The notes below the pieces were generated by a model. The model did no database searches. It saw nothing but the letters and a program-made list of their open reading frames with translations, and was not told the origin of the DNA. From Cyanobacteria bacterium SIG26 (lineage in GTDB: Bacteria > Cyanobacteriota > Vampirovibrionia > Gastranaerophilales > Gastranaerophilaceae), in contig SUTS01000003.1 in the NCBI GenBank assembly GCA_015152555.1, positions 62,001 to 126,000 of the forward strand: 64,000 bases of DNA. The letters are read 5' to 3'. Positions within the stretch are counted from its first letter, which is position 1; each line of letters opens with the position of its first letter. Shown here piece after piece: positions 18,057-27,334 of the stretch. Both the position numbers and the translations under genes were made by a program.

Positions 18057-19709
18057 TTTTGACTCTAAAAGAGATTTCGCAAATTCAATAGACTGCTCAT
18101 TAATATTACCACCGGCTAGTTCTGCCAATGCTTTAACCTTATTTTCGCCGTTTAAAACATAAACCTCGACTTTTGTCTGATCTTGTTGGGATTTTCTCAC
18201 ATAAAAATGTTTATCCGCCTTGGATGCTATGATAGCTTGGTGAGTAATGACGATAATTTGATGAGATTTACTTAACTCCACCATTTCGTCGGCAACACTT
18301 TGGGTTGCTTTACCGGAAATACCTGTATCAATTTCGTCAAAAATTACGGTATCAATTTCATCGTTTTGTGCGAATATAGATTTTATAGCAAGCATAACTC
18401 GAGAAATTTCACCACCTGATGCAACTTTTGCAAGAGGCTTTAAATCCTCTGATATATTTGTCGAAATCATAAACTCAACATTATCTATACCATTAGCAGA
18501 AATATCTTTCGGCAAAATCCTGATTTCAAATCGAGCTTTTGGTAATTCAAGACACGCCAATTTATCCTGAATTAATACAGACAAAACTTGTGCATAATTT
18601 TGACGATGCTCACTTATTACTCGACCAAGTGACAATAACAACTCTCGTTGCTCTGAAATCTCTTTTTCTAATTTTTCAACATTTTGAGTAGAAAATTCAA
18701 TTCCGGCTAATTCATCAGATAAATTATTATAAGTTTCTATAACTCCCTCTAAAGTTCCACAATATTTTCTTTTTAATTTATCAAATAGAAACAACCTCGA
18801 CTGAATTTCATCAAGACGTTCAGTATCATTATTCAAGTTTTGACTATAATTTCTTAACTCTGATGATAAATCTCTTAAATTCTCAATAGTATCCAACAAC
18901 TGACTGTTTAAACCTTCCAGAGTTGAATCATATCCGACGGCTTTAGCAATATCAGTTTTAATTCTTGACAAAACCTCTAAAATAGAACCATCATCACCAT
19001 TAATCGTCCAATAAGAACTTCCGGTCAATTCCTTCAGTTTTTCGGCATTTACTAAAACCTCAAGTTCTTTTTCCAGCTCAATATCTTCTGTTGGATTTTG
19101 AATATTAGCTTCTTCTATCTCGTTTATTTGAAACTTCAAAAAATCAATTTGAGATTCAGTGGCATTTGCAGATTTTTTTGCTAAATCAAGTTGCGCCAAT
19201 AAAGATTCATAATAATCAAACTTAGACTTATAATCATCCAATAATATCCCATAATCATCCTTACCATAAGAATCCAACAGATTAATATGATATTGCGGCT
19301 GCAAAAAAGTATATGTTTGATGCTGTGAATGAATATCAACAAAAAGAGTACGTAAACTTTTTAAAAGCTCTTGATTTACTAGGGTTCCATTAATTCTTGA
19401 ACGAACAGCATTTTGAGTAATCTCTTTAGTAATAATAATCTCTTCACCCCAATTATCAATACCGTTTTCTTCATAAAATTCGGTCAAGTCATGTTTTGTA
19501 TTACTCAAAATAATCTCTATAATTGCTTTTTCACAACCTGTTTTTATAACATCCTTGGAAACCCTTGATGAAAAAACCAAATCGATTGCATTCAGGATAA
19601 TACTTTTACCCGCGCCTGTTTCACCGGTTATTATATTCAAACCATTATCAAAACCGGCACAAAGTTCATCTATTAAAATATAATCCTTTAATTTAATTTG
19701 TTTAATCAT
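18054..19709 (-). CDS. recN: DNA repair protein RecN
   Basis: This 551-residue SMC-like ATPase acts in recombinational double-strand break repair. It has an N-terminal Walker A GETGAGKS (residues 29-36) after DGLNIIT-type sequence. A Q-loop region (FVDIHSQHQTY) and a long coiled coil (about 150-360) follow. The C-terminal part has ABC signature ASGGEISRVMLAIK and Walker B TVIFDEIDTGISG. It begins 10 bp after the SEC-C protein gene, in the same direction, so it probably shares its transcript. No LexA box was recognised. Confidence 0.97.
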   Translation of the reverse strand: MIKQIKLKDYILIDELCAGFDNGLNIITGETGAGKSIILNAIDLVFSSRVSKDVIKTGCEKAIIEIILSNTKHDLTEFYEENGIDNWGEEIIITKEITQNAVRSRINGTLVNQELLKSLRTLFVDIHSQHQTYTFLQPQYHINLLDSYGKDDYGILLDDYKSKFDYYESLLAQLDLAKKSANATESQIDFLKFQINEIEEANIQNPTEDIELEKELEVLVNAEKLKELTGSSYWTINGDDGSILEVLSRIKTDIAKAVGYDSTLEGLNSQLLDTIENLRDLSSELRNYSQNLNNDTERLDEIQSRLFLFDKLKRKYCGTLEGVIETYNNLSDELAGIEFSTQNVEKLEKEISEQRELLLSLGRVISEHRQNYAQVLSVLIQDKLACLELPKARFEIRILPKDISANGIDNVEFMISTNISEDLKPLAKVASGGEISRVMLAIKSIFAQNDEIDTVIFDEIDTGISGKATQSVADEMVELSKSHQIIVITHQAIIASKADKHFYVRKSQQDQTKVEVYVLNGENKVKALAELAGGNINEQSIEFAKSLLESK

Positions 19710-19719
19710 AAATTATAAT

Positions 19720-21012
19720 TTAAGCAACTGCTCCACAACATTTTTTATATTTCTTGCCACTACCACAAGGACAAGGTTCATTTCTACCGACCTTTTGAGA
19801 TAAATCTATTTCCGGTTTATTTTCATTGTCCTCTATTATACCTAACGTACTTGAAAAAGCATTCGAACGATACAACACAGTTGTTGAAGATATAATCTTA
19901 TTATTAATATATCGACGCTTATAGTTACGTAATAACTCTTCTAAAGTATAATTTTTGGCAATTACGGAATTAACAATTCCCATAAAATTCTTATGCTTAG
20001 ATGCAACCATTCTGATTAAATTTGCAGAATATTTATCATTCTGCAAGAAATATTTAATACAAGAATCATAATTAACAATCTTGGTATAATCTTTAACCTC
20101 AAAAATTTTATTAAATGTACCATAAAACGGAATAGCATATAAACCAAGTTCTTCATCATAGATTATGCCAACATCATAAGTTTCTTTGTGCGAAGAAAAA
20201 CCGCCCAACGAATTTTCCAAGAAGTTATCATAGGAATTATTAAATTCACTGACATTAAAGAATTTATATTCTTCGGGTTCGACAATTAATTCTTTATAAT
20301 CAACCATCTTACCTTCTTCAGCATAATCATTAAAAATTCCAATGATATCATCAGCATATTTATTTGTTGTAATAATTTCATTAGTGCCGAAAAACTCCAA
20401 GAATTTCTTATTAATATCTGCAACATCTTCTTCAATTTCTTTTTGTTTTTCAGGATTATCAAGATAAACAAGTTCAGGATTTTGTATAATTTTAGCTACA
20501 GCAAATCTATACGCATCATCTTTTTTAGTTGCTGGCAACACTCCTGAAATCTCTAACAGATAATAATCACCATTTATATTTACAATTCTTGCAATAACAT
20601 AATCCCCGGAACCAAGACCTCTTAAAGTTGTCATTTTCATTAATGAAACAACCATATACTTACGCTCATTAACGATATTTAAAAGTTCAAAACCACTTTT
20701 TGTAACTTTCTTGATTTCAAACACAGAAGAAATTGAATCATCAATAGCTGTAACAATATTCTTAACATCACTGTCTAAACCCTTTGAATTTTCAAGATAT
20801 AGTTGAGGAATACTTTTTAATTCTTCCCCTAAATTACGTTCTAAAATGTAGTTAAAACAAGCAGTTTGAATAGGAATACCATTTTTTGCATTTGCACCTA
20901 TGGTTCTTAGGTATTCTTCAAAATCCGTTTTTACCTCTTCATTAGTCTGTATAAATTCTGCTATATTTTTAATAACTTCATTTATGCTATCCATTCTTTC
21001 TTGAATATTCAT
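19720..21012 (-). CDS. SEC-C motif protein of unknown function
   Basis: This is a 430-residue soluble protein. Only the C-terminus is recognisable: [19 protein letters not shown], a SEC-C zinc-binding motif (C-x-C-x8-C-C) like the tail of SecA. Here it is fused to an uncharacterised acidic body rather than an ATPase. SEC-C tails bind zinc and can contact ribosomes or SecB. GGGAGAAATT precedes the ATG. Its position directly upstream of recN suggests co-expression, but no shared function can be claimed. Confidence 0.8.
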   Translation of the reverse strand: MNIQERMDSINEVIKNIAEFIQTNEEVKTDFEEYLRTIGANAKNGIPIQTACFNYILERNLGEELKSIPQLYLENSKGLDSDVKNIVTAIDDSISSVFEIKKVTKSGFELLNIVNERKYMVVSLMKMTTLRGLGSGDYVIARIVNINGDYYLLEISGVLPATKKDDAYRFAVAKIIQNPELVYLDNPEKQKEIEEDVADINKKFLEFFGTNEIITTNKYADDIIGIFNDYAEEGKMVDYKELIVEPEEYKFFNVSEFNNSYDNFLENSLGGFSSHKETYDVGIIYDEELGLYAIPFYGTFNKIFEVKDYTKIVNYDSCIKYFLQNDKYSANLIRMVASKHKNFMGIVNSVIAKNYTLEELLRNYKRRYINNKIISSTTVLYRSNAFSSTLGIIEDNENKPEIDLSQKVGRNEPCPCGSGKKYKKCCGAVA

Positions 21013-21115
21013 AATTTCTCCCTTTGTCTGATGTATATATGTTCTCTAGGATATAATACTCTTTATTTAAACTCAATATATTAAGATAATAAATTAAACG
21101 CCTTACCGATTGTAA

Positions 21116-21613
21116 CTAATCCGTAAGCTTAAAATCACCATTCTTTTTAATATGTTCAACAAGTCCACCATCTTCCAATAATTTTATCATTACAGGTGGT
21201 AATGGTTCTATTTGAATAATCGCACCATTTGTAAGATTGGTAATAATGCCTTTTTCAATATCAAGCTCTAACTCATCCCCTTCATCAATAGAATCCGTAT
21301 CACACTCTATAGCTAAAAGCCCTATATTTATAGCATTTCTATAAAAAATTCTTGCAAACGATTTTGCTAAAACAGCACCAACTCCGGCTATTTTCATAAT
21401 TAATGGAGCATGCTCACGAGAAGAACCCAAACCAAAATTACTTCCTGCAACCACAAAATCGCCTTTTTTCATACGTGATGCAAAGGTTTCATCTGCATCT
21501 TCCAAAACGTGTTTTGCAAACTCCGGCAGATTAGAACGTAGGTGATATAATCTACCCGGCGCAATATGATCTGTAGAAATATCGTCTCCGAATTTAAAAG
21601 CTGTACCTTTCAT
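21116..21613 (-). CDS. leuD: 3-isopropylmalate dehydratase small subunit (LeuD family)
   Basis: This 165-residue swivel-domain subunit pairs with LeuC to isomerise 2- to 3-isopropylmalate in leucine synthesis. Typical motifs are FGDDISTDHIAPG near the start, VAGSNFGLGSSREHAPL, and AKSFARIFYRNAINIGL. The short form resembles the archaeal/cyanobacterial-type small subunit, also close to homoaconitase HacB. GGAGGGGGACATG gives a strong start. The partner leuC is 36 kb away at 57406, so the two subunits are not in one operon here. Confidence 0.92.
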   Translation of the reverse strand: MKGTAFKFGDDISTDHIAPGRLYHLRSNLPEFAKHVLEDADETFASRMKKGDFVVAGSNFGLGSSREHAPLIMKIAGVGAVLAKSFARIFYRNAINIGLLAIECDTDSIDEGDELELDIEKGIITNLTNGAIIQIEPLPPVMIKLLEDGGLVEHIKKNGDFKLTD

Positions 21614-21691
21614 GTCCCCCTCCTTTTTTACTTAATACTACCGCAAAAACAAAAAGCATGCTATAATGTAAACAACAAAAGGTGGTTTAAT

Positions 21692-22312
21692 ATGTATTTT
21701 CAAAGAAAATGTAAAATAACATTCATTTGTCACGGAGCAACAATTCATTCTGAAGAAGGACGATTATCAGATGCCGGTAACTACCCTCCATTATCAGAAT
21801 TAGGTATTGAAGAAATGGAAAACCTTACAAAATACCTTAAAAACAGAGGGGTTAAAAACGATAGCATCTATACATCACCATCTATACGAACTGTTCAATC
21901 AGCAATGATGGTCGGAAAACTTTTCAAACAGGAATATATAGTTGTGGAAGAACTTACCCCACGTAAATTTGGAAAATTAAATGGGTTAACCGTATCTCAA
22001 CTGTTAGACAAATATCCGGAAGGATACACGAGCCTATTAAATAACCCTCACACAACATTGCAAGATACGGAAAGTTCTACAGAACTAATTGACAGAGTTA
22101 ATAAAATTATAGAGAACTTAGTTGAAAAAAATATTGGCAATAGAATTATTATAGTAACTCACCCGGAAATAATACAAGCTGCAATTTGCGCAGCCTTAAA
22201 AATTCCCGCAAAAAACCTGTCAAATATATTTATAAGAACAGGTAGTGCAACTCAAATAAGTTATTTTGACAACTGGGCAAGTTTAGTTTATTCAGATTAC
22301 ACACCGTTATAA
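21692..22312 (+). CDS. Histidine phosphatase-family protein lacking the RHG arginine
   Basis: I start at ATG 21692 (AAAGGTGG seven nt upstream), giving 206 residues. The longer frame from 21566 runs back across the divergent leuD start. The fold is phosphoglycerate mutase/histidine phosphatase-like, with YTSPSIRTVQSA, EELTPRKFGKLNG and a C-terminal VTHPEII supplying the second histidine. The defining LVRHGxT motif reads FICHGAT, so the catalytic arginine is Cys13. Activity may be altered or lost. Substrate unknown. Confidence 0.85.
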   Translation: MYFQRKCKITFICHGATIHSEEGRLSDAGNYPPLSELGIEEMENLTKYLKNRGVKNDSIYTSPSIRTVQSAMMVGKLFKQEYIVVEELTPRKFGKLNGLTVSQLLDKYPEGYTSLLNNPHTTLQDTESSTELIDRVNKIIENLVEKNIGNRIIIVTHPEIIQAAICAALKIPAKNLSNIFIRTGSATQISYFDNWASLVYSDYTPL

Positions 22313-22313
22313 A

Positions 22314-22673
22314 CTACGCAGCTCGATCAAGCGCAGCTCTTAAAGCCATTTCTTCTTCTTTAGTTGCCGGTTTACCAAATCTTTCAACAAACATATCATA
22401 AACCTTAAATCCGGCTTCTGCTAATTTTTCAAAAGCAAGAATAATTCCTGTTGCAGTAGCCATAACGGCTGCAGGATTGAAAGATGCCATTGCTTTTGCA
22501 GGGCTACCTAAACGTTCTTCTGTTTTGTTGCATACATAACAATCAGCATCAGGAGTTCTTTGTAAATCATTTTTCTTATGCTTATAATGTTCAACAACAG
22601 CTTTTCTAACCTCAGCCTTTTGCGTATCTGTTAAATTATTCAAGCCTACATTTGACATATTAACTTTATCCAT
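22314..22673 (-). CDS. Small hypothetical protein
   Basis: This 119-residue protein (MDKVNMSNVGLNNLTDTQKA...) has one CxxC (CYVC, about residues 45-48) and a helical, Ala-rich second half (ASFNPAAVMATATGIILAFEKL) that is mildly hydrophobic but not a clear membrane segment. TAGGAG lies about 9 nt before the ATG. It is convergent with the histidine phosphatase gene, with 1 bp between stops. No family is recognised. Confidence 0.7.
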   Translation of the reverse strand: MDKVNMSNVGLNNLTDTQKAEVRKAVVEHYKHKKNDLQRTPDADCYVCNKTEERLGSPAKAMASFNPAAVMATATGIILAFEKLAEAGFKVYDMFVERFGKPATKEEEMALRAALDRAA

Positions 22674-22794
22674 AAAAAACTCCTACATTAAACTACTACT
22701 ATATATATAAAAAAATACTTTTCAAAAATTTTGCTAATAATTGAGTAATTTATGAAGATATATTAATGTCATTTACAAAAATAAATTTATCGGC

Positions 22795-22800
22795 TACAAT
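22795..22800 (+). promoter_or_regulatory. -10 hexamer TACAAT, predicted leaderless start
   Basis: TACAAT, then GATGAT, then ATG 22807. There is no Shine-Dalgarno sequence. Confidence 0.5.
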
Positions 22801-22806
22801 GATGAT

Positions 22807-23862
22807 ATGGAAAATATAAGTTTAAATGAGAAGATTAACGACTTAGTCGTAAGAATGGCAAAAGAGCCAAAAAACACAGATTTATACCATCAACTATCAG
22901 AATTGTACATGCAAGTACCGGATTATGATAAAGTGATGAACGTTTTAGATAGTTTACTTGCTATAAAACCGGATGATGTACAAGCTCTTGTCGGTATGGG
23001 CACAATGTGGTTCTATGAAAGAGATTTCAGAAAATCCTTGTCATATTACAATAAAGCATTAGAAATCAATCCAAAAAATTATCTGATTTATTTTAATATA
23101 GGAAACGTTTTTGCAGAGTGGAAAAACTTTTCCAAAGCTTTATTCTACTACAATAGAGCAATAGATTTAAATGCAAATAACCCTGATATATATAATGCAA
23201 TTGCACTTTTATACCAAGATATAGAAGATTACGTTGAAGCAAAAGCGTATTATGAAAAAGCATTATCATTAGATCCGGAAAATTGCAATGCTTTAATAGA
23301 TATGGGTAACGTATGTTTCAAATTAAACGACTACGAAACTGCCCTAAAATTATTCAAAAAAGTTTTCGTATTACACCCAAACAATGAATTGGTTGCAGTA
23401 TGTATTGCAAATGCTTTAACTCTTACTAAAGACGATAAACAAGCGTATGCTTACTATGAAAAAGCTTTATCTATGACTGATGACAAATACAAAATCTATA
23501 TTTGTTATGCTATTTCACTTACAGAGTTCAAAGAATACGCTCGCGCAGAAGAAATGTTTAAAACAGCTATTGATTTTGATCCAGAATCAGCTAATGCTAT
23601 TGTTCTTTTAGCTAACTTCTATTCTAGCCATAATAGAATTGAAGAAGCTATTGAATTATACAAAAAAGCATTAAGAGTTCAACCAAATAACCCTGAAACA
23701 TACATGTTACTTGGTAATGCACACTACTTGAATAATGATATAGAACAATCTATTCATTCATACAGAGCCTCAATTAGCTTGGCTCCGGATAACGATGAAT
23801 ACCGATTAATATACAGCCAAGTTATAGAAGACTACGTAAAATCTGTACGCGGAGAATTATAA
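22807..23862 (+). CDS. Tetratricopeptide repeat protein
   Basis: This 351-residue protein is built almost entirely of about nine 34-residue TPR units, for example ALVGMGTMWFYERDFRKSL and LGNAHYLNNDIEQSIHSY. It has no signal peptide and no added domain. TPR solenoids are protein-docking scaffolds; no partner can be named. Its stop overlaps the start of the Tic20-like membrane protein (ATAATG), so the two are probably translationally coupled and may work together at the membrane. Confidence 0.92.
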   Translation: MENISLNEKINDLVVRMAKEPKNTDLYHQLSELYMQVPDYDKVMNVLDSLLAIKPDDVQALVGMGTMWFYERDFRKSLSYYNKALEINPKNYLIYFNIGNVFAEWKNFSKALFYYNRAIDLNANNPDIYNAIALLYQDIEDYVEAKAYYEKALSLDPENCNALIDMGNVCFKLNDYETALKLFKKVFVLHPNNELVAVCIANALTLTKDDKQAYAYYEKALSMTDDKYKIYICYAISLTEFKEYARAEEMFKTAIDFDPESANAIVLLANFYSSHNRIEEAIELYKKALRVQPNNPETYMLLGNAHYLNNDIEQSIHSYRASISLAPDNDEYRLIYSQVIEDYVKSVRGEL

Positions 23863-24272
23863 TGAAAAAAAGAACTTCTGTCGGATTATTCGATAGAATT
23901 GTTAGCTGTCTAACATATTTATCAGCCGGTTGGGTTGGTATGATTGTTTTAGTGCTTTATTATTTCAAAAAACGGAAGCCTTCTATATTTTTACAATATA
24001 ATGTATTCCAATCTATTTTTATATCATTATTATTTTTTGTAATCGGTATGACTCTAGGATTAATCTTTAAAATGCTATCGTTTATACCATTTTTAGATTA
24101 TCTTGTAGCTCAGGTGTCATTTATCTTTAACGTACCTGTCTTTTTTAATTATTCAATTATTCAGGCCTTCACAACTTGTTTAATTTTGTACATGGCAATA
24201 TTATCTGCGATGGGTAAATACCCAAGGGTTTATTGGGTTTCAAGACGAATAATTGACAGGGCCGTAAAATAA
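23862..24272 (+). CDS. Tic20-like small integral membrane protein
   Basis: This 136-residue protein has about four predicted transmembrane segments (around 15-34, 48-68, 75-95 and 103-120). FLQYNVFQSIFISLLFF resembles the FNxxQ block of Tic20/Ycf60 proteins of cyanobacteria and plastids. The flanking loop lengths are also similar, but the match is short. It is coupled to the upstream TPR gene by a 1-bp overlap. It ends 198 bp before rpsL, whose promoter lies in that gap. The alternative is an unrelated four-helix membrane protein. Confidence 0.55.
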   Translation: MKKRTSVGLFDRIVSCLTYLSAGWVGMIVLVLYYFKKRKPSIFLQYNVFQSIFISLLFFVIGMTLGLIFKMLSFIPFLDYLVAQVSFIFNVPVFFNYSIIQAFTTCLILYMAILSAMGKYPRVYWVSRRIIDRAVK

Positions 24273-24305
24273 ATAATTACAACTTATTATCCTGTTACAA
24301 ACCTC

Positions 24306-24334
24306 TTGACAATTGAGTTTGGTTGATGTTTGAT
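24306..24334 (+). promoter_or_regulatory. Promoter of rpsL-rpsG
   Basis: A perfect -35 TTGACA (24306-24311) is followed, 17 nt on, by TTTGAT (24329-24334). A leader of roughly 130 nt follows, which can form a GCCCAAGC / GCTT..TGGGC stem (24410-24443) before the AGGAG of rpsL. Confidence 0.5.
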
Positions 24335-24470
24335 AGATACTGTACTAGTCGAAATTTTCGTGCTGGATTTGACGGCTGGTATATTAAGTGTAAAAAGCCG
24401 AAATGTGACGCCCAAGCGTTTCGAAAAAGCTTTGTGTATGGGCAAATTGGTAAAATTAAAAGGAGAAATT

Positions 24471-24857
24471 ATGCCAACTATTAACCAGCTTGTACGTGCA
24501 GAACGTAAAAAGCTTCAAGACAAAACTAAATCTCCGGCTTTGATGAATTGTCCTCAAAGACGTGGAGTATGTACAAGGGTTTATACTACAACCCCTAAAA
24601 AACCAAACTCAGCACTTAGAAAAGTTGCCAGAGTAAGATTAACAAACGGATTTGAAGTTACTTCATATATTCCGGGTATTGGCCACAACTTACAAGAACA
24701 CAGTGTTGTTCTAATTCGTGGTGGTCGTGTTAAGGATTTACCTGGTGTTCGTTATCACATCGTTCGTGGTACATTAGATACTGCAGGTGTTGCTAACAGA
24801 ACTCAAAGTAGATCAAAATATGGTGCTAAGAAAAATGCAAAGGGAGGTAAGAAGTAA
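24471..24857 (+). CDS. rpsL: 30S ribosomal protein S12
   Basis: This 128-residue protein begins [15 protein letters not shown]. The annotated-style longer frame from 24330 is not real: AAAGGAG lies 7 nt before ATG 24471 and the family begins here. The conserved [12 protein letters not shown] and [16 protein letters not shown] loops are intact, with lysines at the usual streptomycin-determining positions. rpsG follows with a 1-bp TAATG overlap. fusA and tuf, which usually follow, are absent. Confidence 0.98.
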   Translation: MPTINQLVRAERKKLQDKTKSPALMNCPQRRGVCTRVYTTTPKKPNSALRKVARVRLTNGFEVTSYIPGIGHNLQEHSVVLIRGGRVKDLPGVRYHIVRGTLDTAGVANRTQSRSKYGAKKNAKGGKK

Positions 24858-25327
24858 TGTCAAGACGTTCTAAACCTGCAAGAAGAATACCTTTAGCAGA
24901 TCCCGTATATAATAGCGTTGATATTTCAAAATTTATCAATAGAATTATGAGACGTGGTAAAAAATCATTAGCAGAAAAGATTTTCTATGCAACAATGGAA
25001 AGAATTAAAGAAAGAACTAATGAAGATCCAATCGAAATTTTCCAAAAAGCGATGACAAATGCAACTCCATTATTGGAAGTTAAAGCTCGTCGTATCGGTG
25101 GTTCTACTTACCAAGTTCCAATCGAAGTTAAAGCAGACAGAGGTTTCGCACTTTCTTCTTCTTGGTTGATTGAAGCAGCTAAGAAAAGAGGCGGAAAATC
25201 ATTTATCGATAAATTAACTAACGAATTACTTGATGCTTCAAACGGTCAAGGTGCAGCTTGCAAAAAACGTGAAGATACTCACAGAATGGCTGAAGCTAAC
25301 AAGGCATTCGCTCACTATAGATACTAA
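24857..25327 (+). CDS. rpsG: 30S ribosomal protein S7
   Basis: This 156-residue protein, the normal length, nucleates assembly of the 30S head by binding the 3' domain of 16S rRNA. Conserved blocks include [48 protein letters not shown]-type ATPLLEVKARRIGGSTYQVP and REDTHRMAEANKAFAHYRY. It is coupled to rpsL, and a strong terminator 21 bp later ends the two-gene operon. Confidence 0.98.
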   Translation: MSRRSKPARRIPLADPVYNSVDISKFINRIMRRGKKSLAEKIFYATMERIKERTNEDPIEIFQKAMTNATPLLEVKARRIGGSTYQVPIEVKADRGFALSSSWLIEAAKKRGGKSFIDKLTNELLDASNGQGAACKKREDTHRMAEANKAFAHYRY

Positions 25328-25347
25328 TACTATTTAGTTAATATAAA

Positions 25348-25379
25348 AGAAAGCACTCAAACTATTGAGTGCTTTTTTT
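25348..25379 (+). terminator. Terminator of rpsL-rpsG, overlapping the convergent coding end
   Basis: The stem AAAGCACTCAA / TTGAGTGCTTT, loop ACTA, is followed by a T-run. The stop codon of the convergent 25362-26975 gene lies in this hairpin's loop region, so its last codons form one arm. Confidence 0.9.
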
Positions 25380-26975
25380 GTTACGTATATTATCTAAATC
25401 TTTAGTTGCGACCGTTGTAGTTTTAACATTATATTTGGATTGCAGAGTTGCATATACAGACGGATTTATGAGCATGGGTGGACATTTAACCATATACAAA
25501 CTTTTCGCATTATGTTTTTTGAGCATAATTAAACCGGAAACACTCATAACATCACAAGTTGTAAAAAAGAAAGTTATACGTTCATCTTCAATAGAAATTT
25601 TATTAAATATTTCAACCAGAATCTTTGATACAACAGGGGTATAATTTCCAACAGGAATAGTTAAAACATTATCTTTATAACTCGAATATGAAAAACTTAT
25701 CACAAACTCGTCATCATTCAATTCTTTAAAAAAGTCATTAAAATATTCTTTTTGAATTTCCAAATGAGCATCAATACCAACGAAATACAAATGTTTTATT
25801 TGTTGGTTATTAAACTTTGTACAAATAACATCTAAATCTCGTTCTAAATCAATAAAATTATAACCGACAACACTGTCCGGCTTTATTTTACCCTTCATAA
25901 AACCTTTTGCATTTTTTGAAGCCTCAATTAAGGGCCCAAAATTATTATTCTCTATTTTAATAACACCTTGTGGTACTATATAATCCGTAGTAAATAATCT
26001 TCCTCGATAATAATATTCCGTATTATTAACGGAATTTTTTGTAAGCAAAATAGCACCCGGAAAAATTGCAAAATCAATCAAACAATTTTCTGTTTTATCA
26101 CCAAAATGACCTTTCAAATTAGCAAATTCTTTAAATTTATTAAGGGAATGAGCGATTAATAGATTAGAGTGGGTATACACATCAATATCAATATCTTTAG
26201 TAGCCTCTAGAAGTTTTAACAAATCAAAAAAATTATTTCCTGAGACCAAAATAGCTTTACCTTTTGCTGTTGAGTGAGACACATTAGTTTCAGAAAGCCC
26301 ATCAAATTTATCCAATAATAATTCACTAATTTTTAGCTGTAATTCACCATCTAAAACAGACAATTCTGAAATAAGCTGTATTAATTTTTGAGAATTTATT
26401 TTATTATGATTAAACAGATCCAAAATATTTATTATGAAATCAATACTAGAACTTTCATTTTCACCAAAATCCAAAAGATTTGAAATATTAAAACAAACGC
26501 TTTTTAAAATCATTTCTAAAATTATAATTAGATTTTTCTGCTCATTATCATATTTTTTATATCTGTCTAAGATAATTTTCTCACCAAGGGCAATAGCTTG
26601 TGGCAAACTTGTATTTTCAAAAAATTTTATACCGTTTTTTAAACGCTTAGGTAATATATTACTTGTTTTACATAAGTTTAAATAAGTCTCCTTAGTGTTT
26701 TTCAATAAAAAATACTCATTTTTAATAATAGAAAACAGTTGGGTATCACTAAACTCATTTACAGAAACTAAACTAGCCAAAGAAATTGCGAGTCGATTAG
26801 AGACACTTTCATTTCTGGCGCCCAGTTGCTCTAGTAATAATATGTAGTGAGAAATTTGTTGCAACATTAAAAAAGCGACTTCTTGAAGTGCGGCAATTGA
26901 TGGCGATACAGAACAAGTCCCTCTGGATGTACATTCATTTACATCTTCAATATGTTTATTATAATTGTTTACCAT
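25362..26975 (-). CDS. Hybrid-cluster protein (Hcp) homologue that has lost its metal ligands
   Basis: This 537-residue protein follows Hcp/prismane end to end: N-terminal CTSRGTCSVSPSIAALQE, ILVSGNNFFDLLKLLEAT, DVYTHSNLLIAHSLNKF, FAIFPGAILLTKNS, YYRGRLFTTDYIVPQGV, HLYFVGIDAHLE, and the C-terminal YNVKTTTVATKDLDNI. Canonical Hcp (hydroxylamine/NO reductase) ligands are changed: the GH histidine (now SGNN), HGEML glutamate (HSNLL), TxNC cysteine (KNS), GGCD (VGID), LACGKY (FSYSSY) and WxEQKA (DVMSVSG). Only two N-terminal cysteines, C15 and C21, remain. A hybrid cluster therefore cannot be built in the usual way. It is preceded 2 bp upstream by a glutaredoxin gene, so the two form an operon. 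A structural or regulatory role is inference. Confidence 0.85.
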   Translation of the reverse strand: MVNNYNKHIEDVNECTSRGTCSVSPSIAALQEVAFLMLQQISHYILLLEQLGARNESVSNRLAISLASLVSVNEFSDTQLFSIIKNEYFLLKNTKETYLNLCKTSNILPKRLKNGIKFFENTSLPQAIALGEKIILDRYKKYDNEQKNLIIILEMILKSVCFNISNLLDFGENESSSIDFIINILDLFNHNKINSQKLIQLISELSVLDGELQLKISELLLDKFDGLSETNVSHSTAKGKAILVSGNNFFDLLKLLEATKDIDIDVYTHSNLLIAHSLNKFKEFANLKGHFGDKTENCLIDFAIFPGAILLTKNSVNNTEYYYRGRLFTTDYIVPQGVIKIENNNFGPLIEASKNAKGFMKGKIKPDSVVGYNFIDLERDLDVICTKFNNQQIKHLYFVGIDAHLEIQKEYFNDFFKELNDDEFVISFSYSSYKDNVLTIPVGNYTPVVSKILVEIFNKISIEDERITFFFTTCDVMSVSGLIMLKKHNAKSLYMVKCPPMLINPSVYATLQSKYNVKTTTVATKDLDNIRNKKSTQ

Positions 26976-26977
26976 AG

Positions 26978-27214
26978 TTATATACCTTTTAAATTTTTCA
27001 CATAATTTATTATATCTTGTGACTCATAAATCCTATCACCAGTCTCCTCGTTAAATAAAAATGGAACTTGGTCTTTACCACCTAAAGTCATTAACCTTAA
27101 GACATTATCACGATTTGATGTATCAAATTTATGATATTTAATATTGTTATCTTTCAAAAAACTCATTACCTTTTGGCAATATGGACACGACTCTAATATA
27201 AATAAATCAAACAT
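26978..27214 (-). CDS. Glutaredoxin-like protein
   Basis: This 78-residue thioredoxin-fold protein has a redox CPYC at residues 10-13, the cis-proline block QVPFLF and the C-terminal helix starting YESQDIINYV, typical of glutaredoxin/NrdH. It reduces disulfides or glutathionylated targets using glutathione or thioredoxin reductase. GGAGGG lies 7 nt before the ATG. It is the first gene of a two-gene operon with the Hcp-like protein. Confidence 0.92.
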   Translation of the reverse strand: MFDLFILESCPYCQKVMSFLKDNNIKYHKFDTSNRDNVLRLMTLGGKDQVPFLFNEETGDRIYESQDIINYVKNLKGI

Positions 27215-27334
27215 AATAATCCCTCCAAGTGTATTTTGTAAACTATTCTTTTAAGATAGAATTAGGCACTCGGGTATAGTTATGTATAATTTGGACAATT
27301 GCATATTTATAATTTTTATAATAAACTCAATAAT

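Noticed and set aside
21566-21691. 42-residue extension of the histidine phosphatase
   Set aside because: It overlaps the divergent leuD start, and a good ribosome-binding site precedes ATG 21692.
24330-24470. 47-residue N-terminal extension of S12
   Set aside because: S12 starts at MPTINQL with AGGAG before it. The upstream frame is the mRNA leader.
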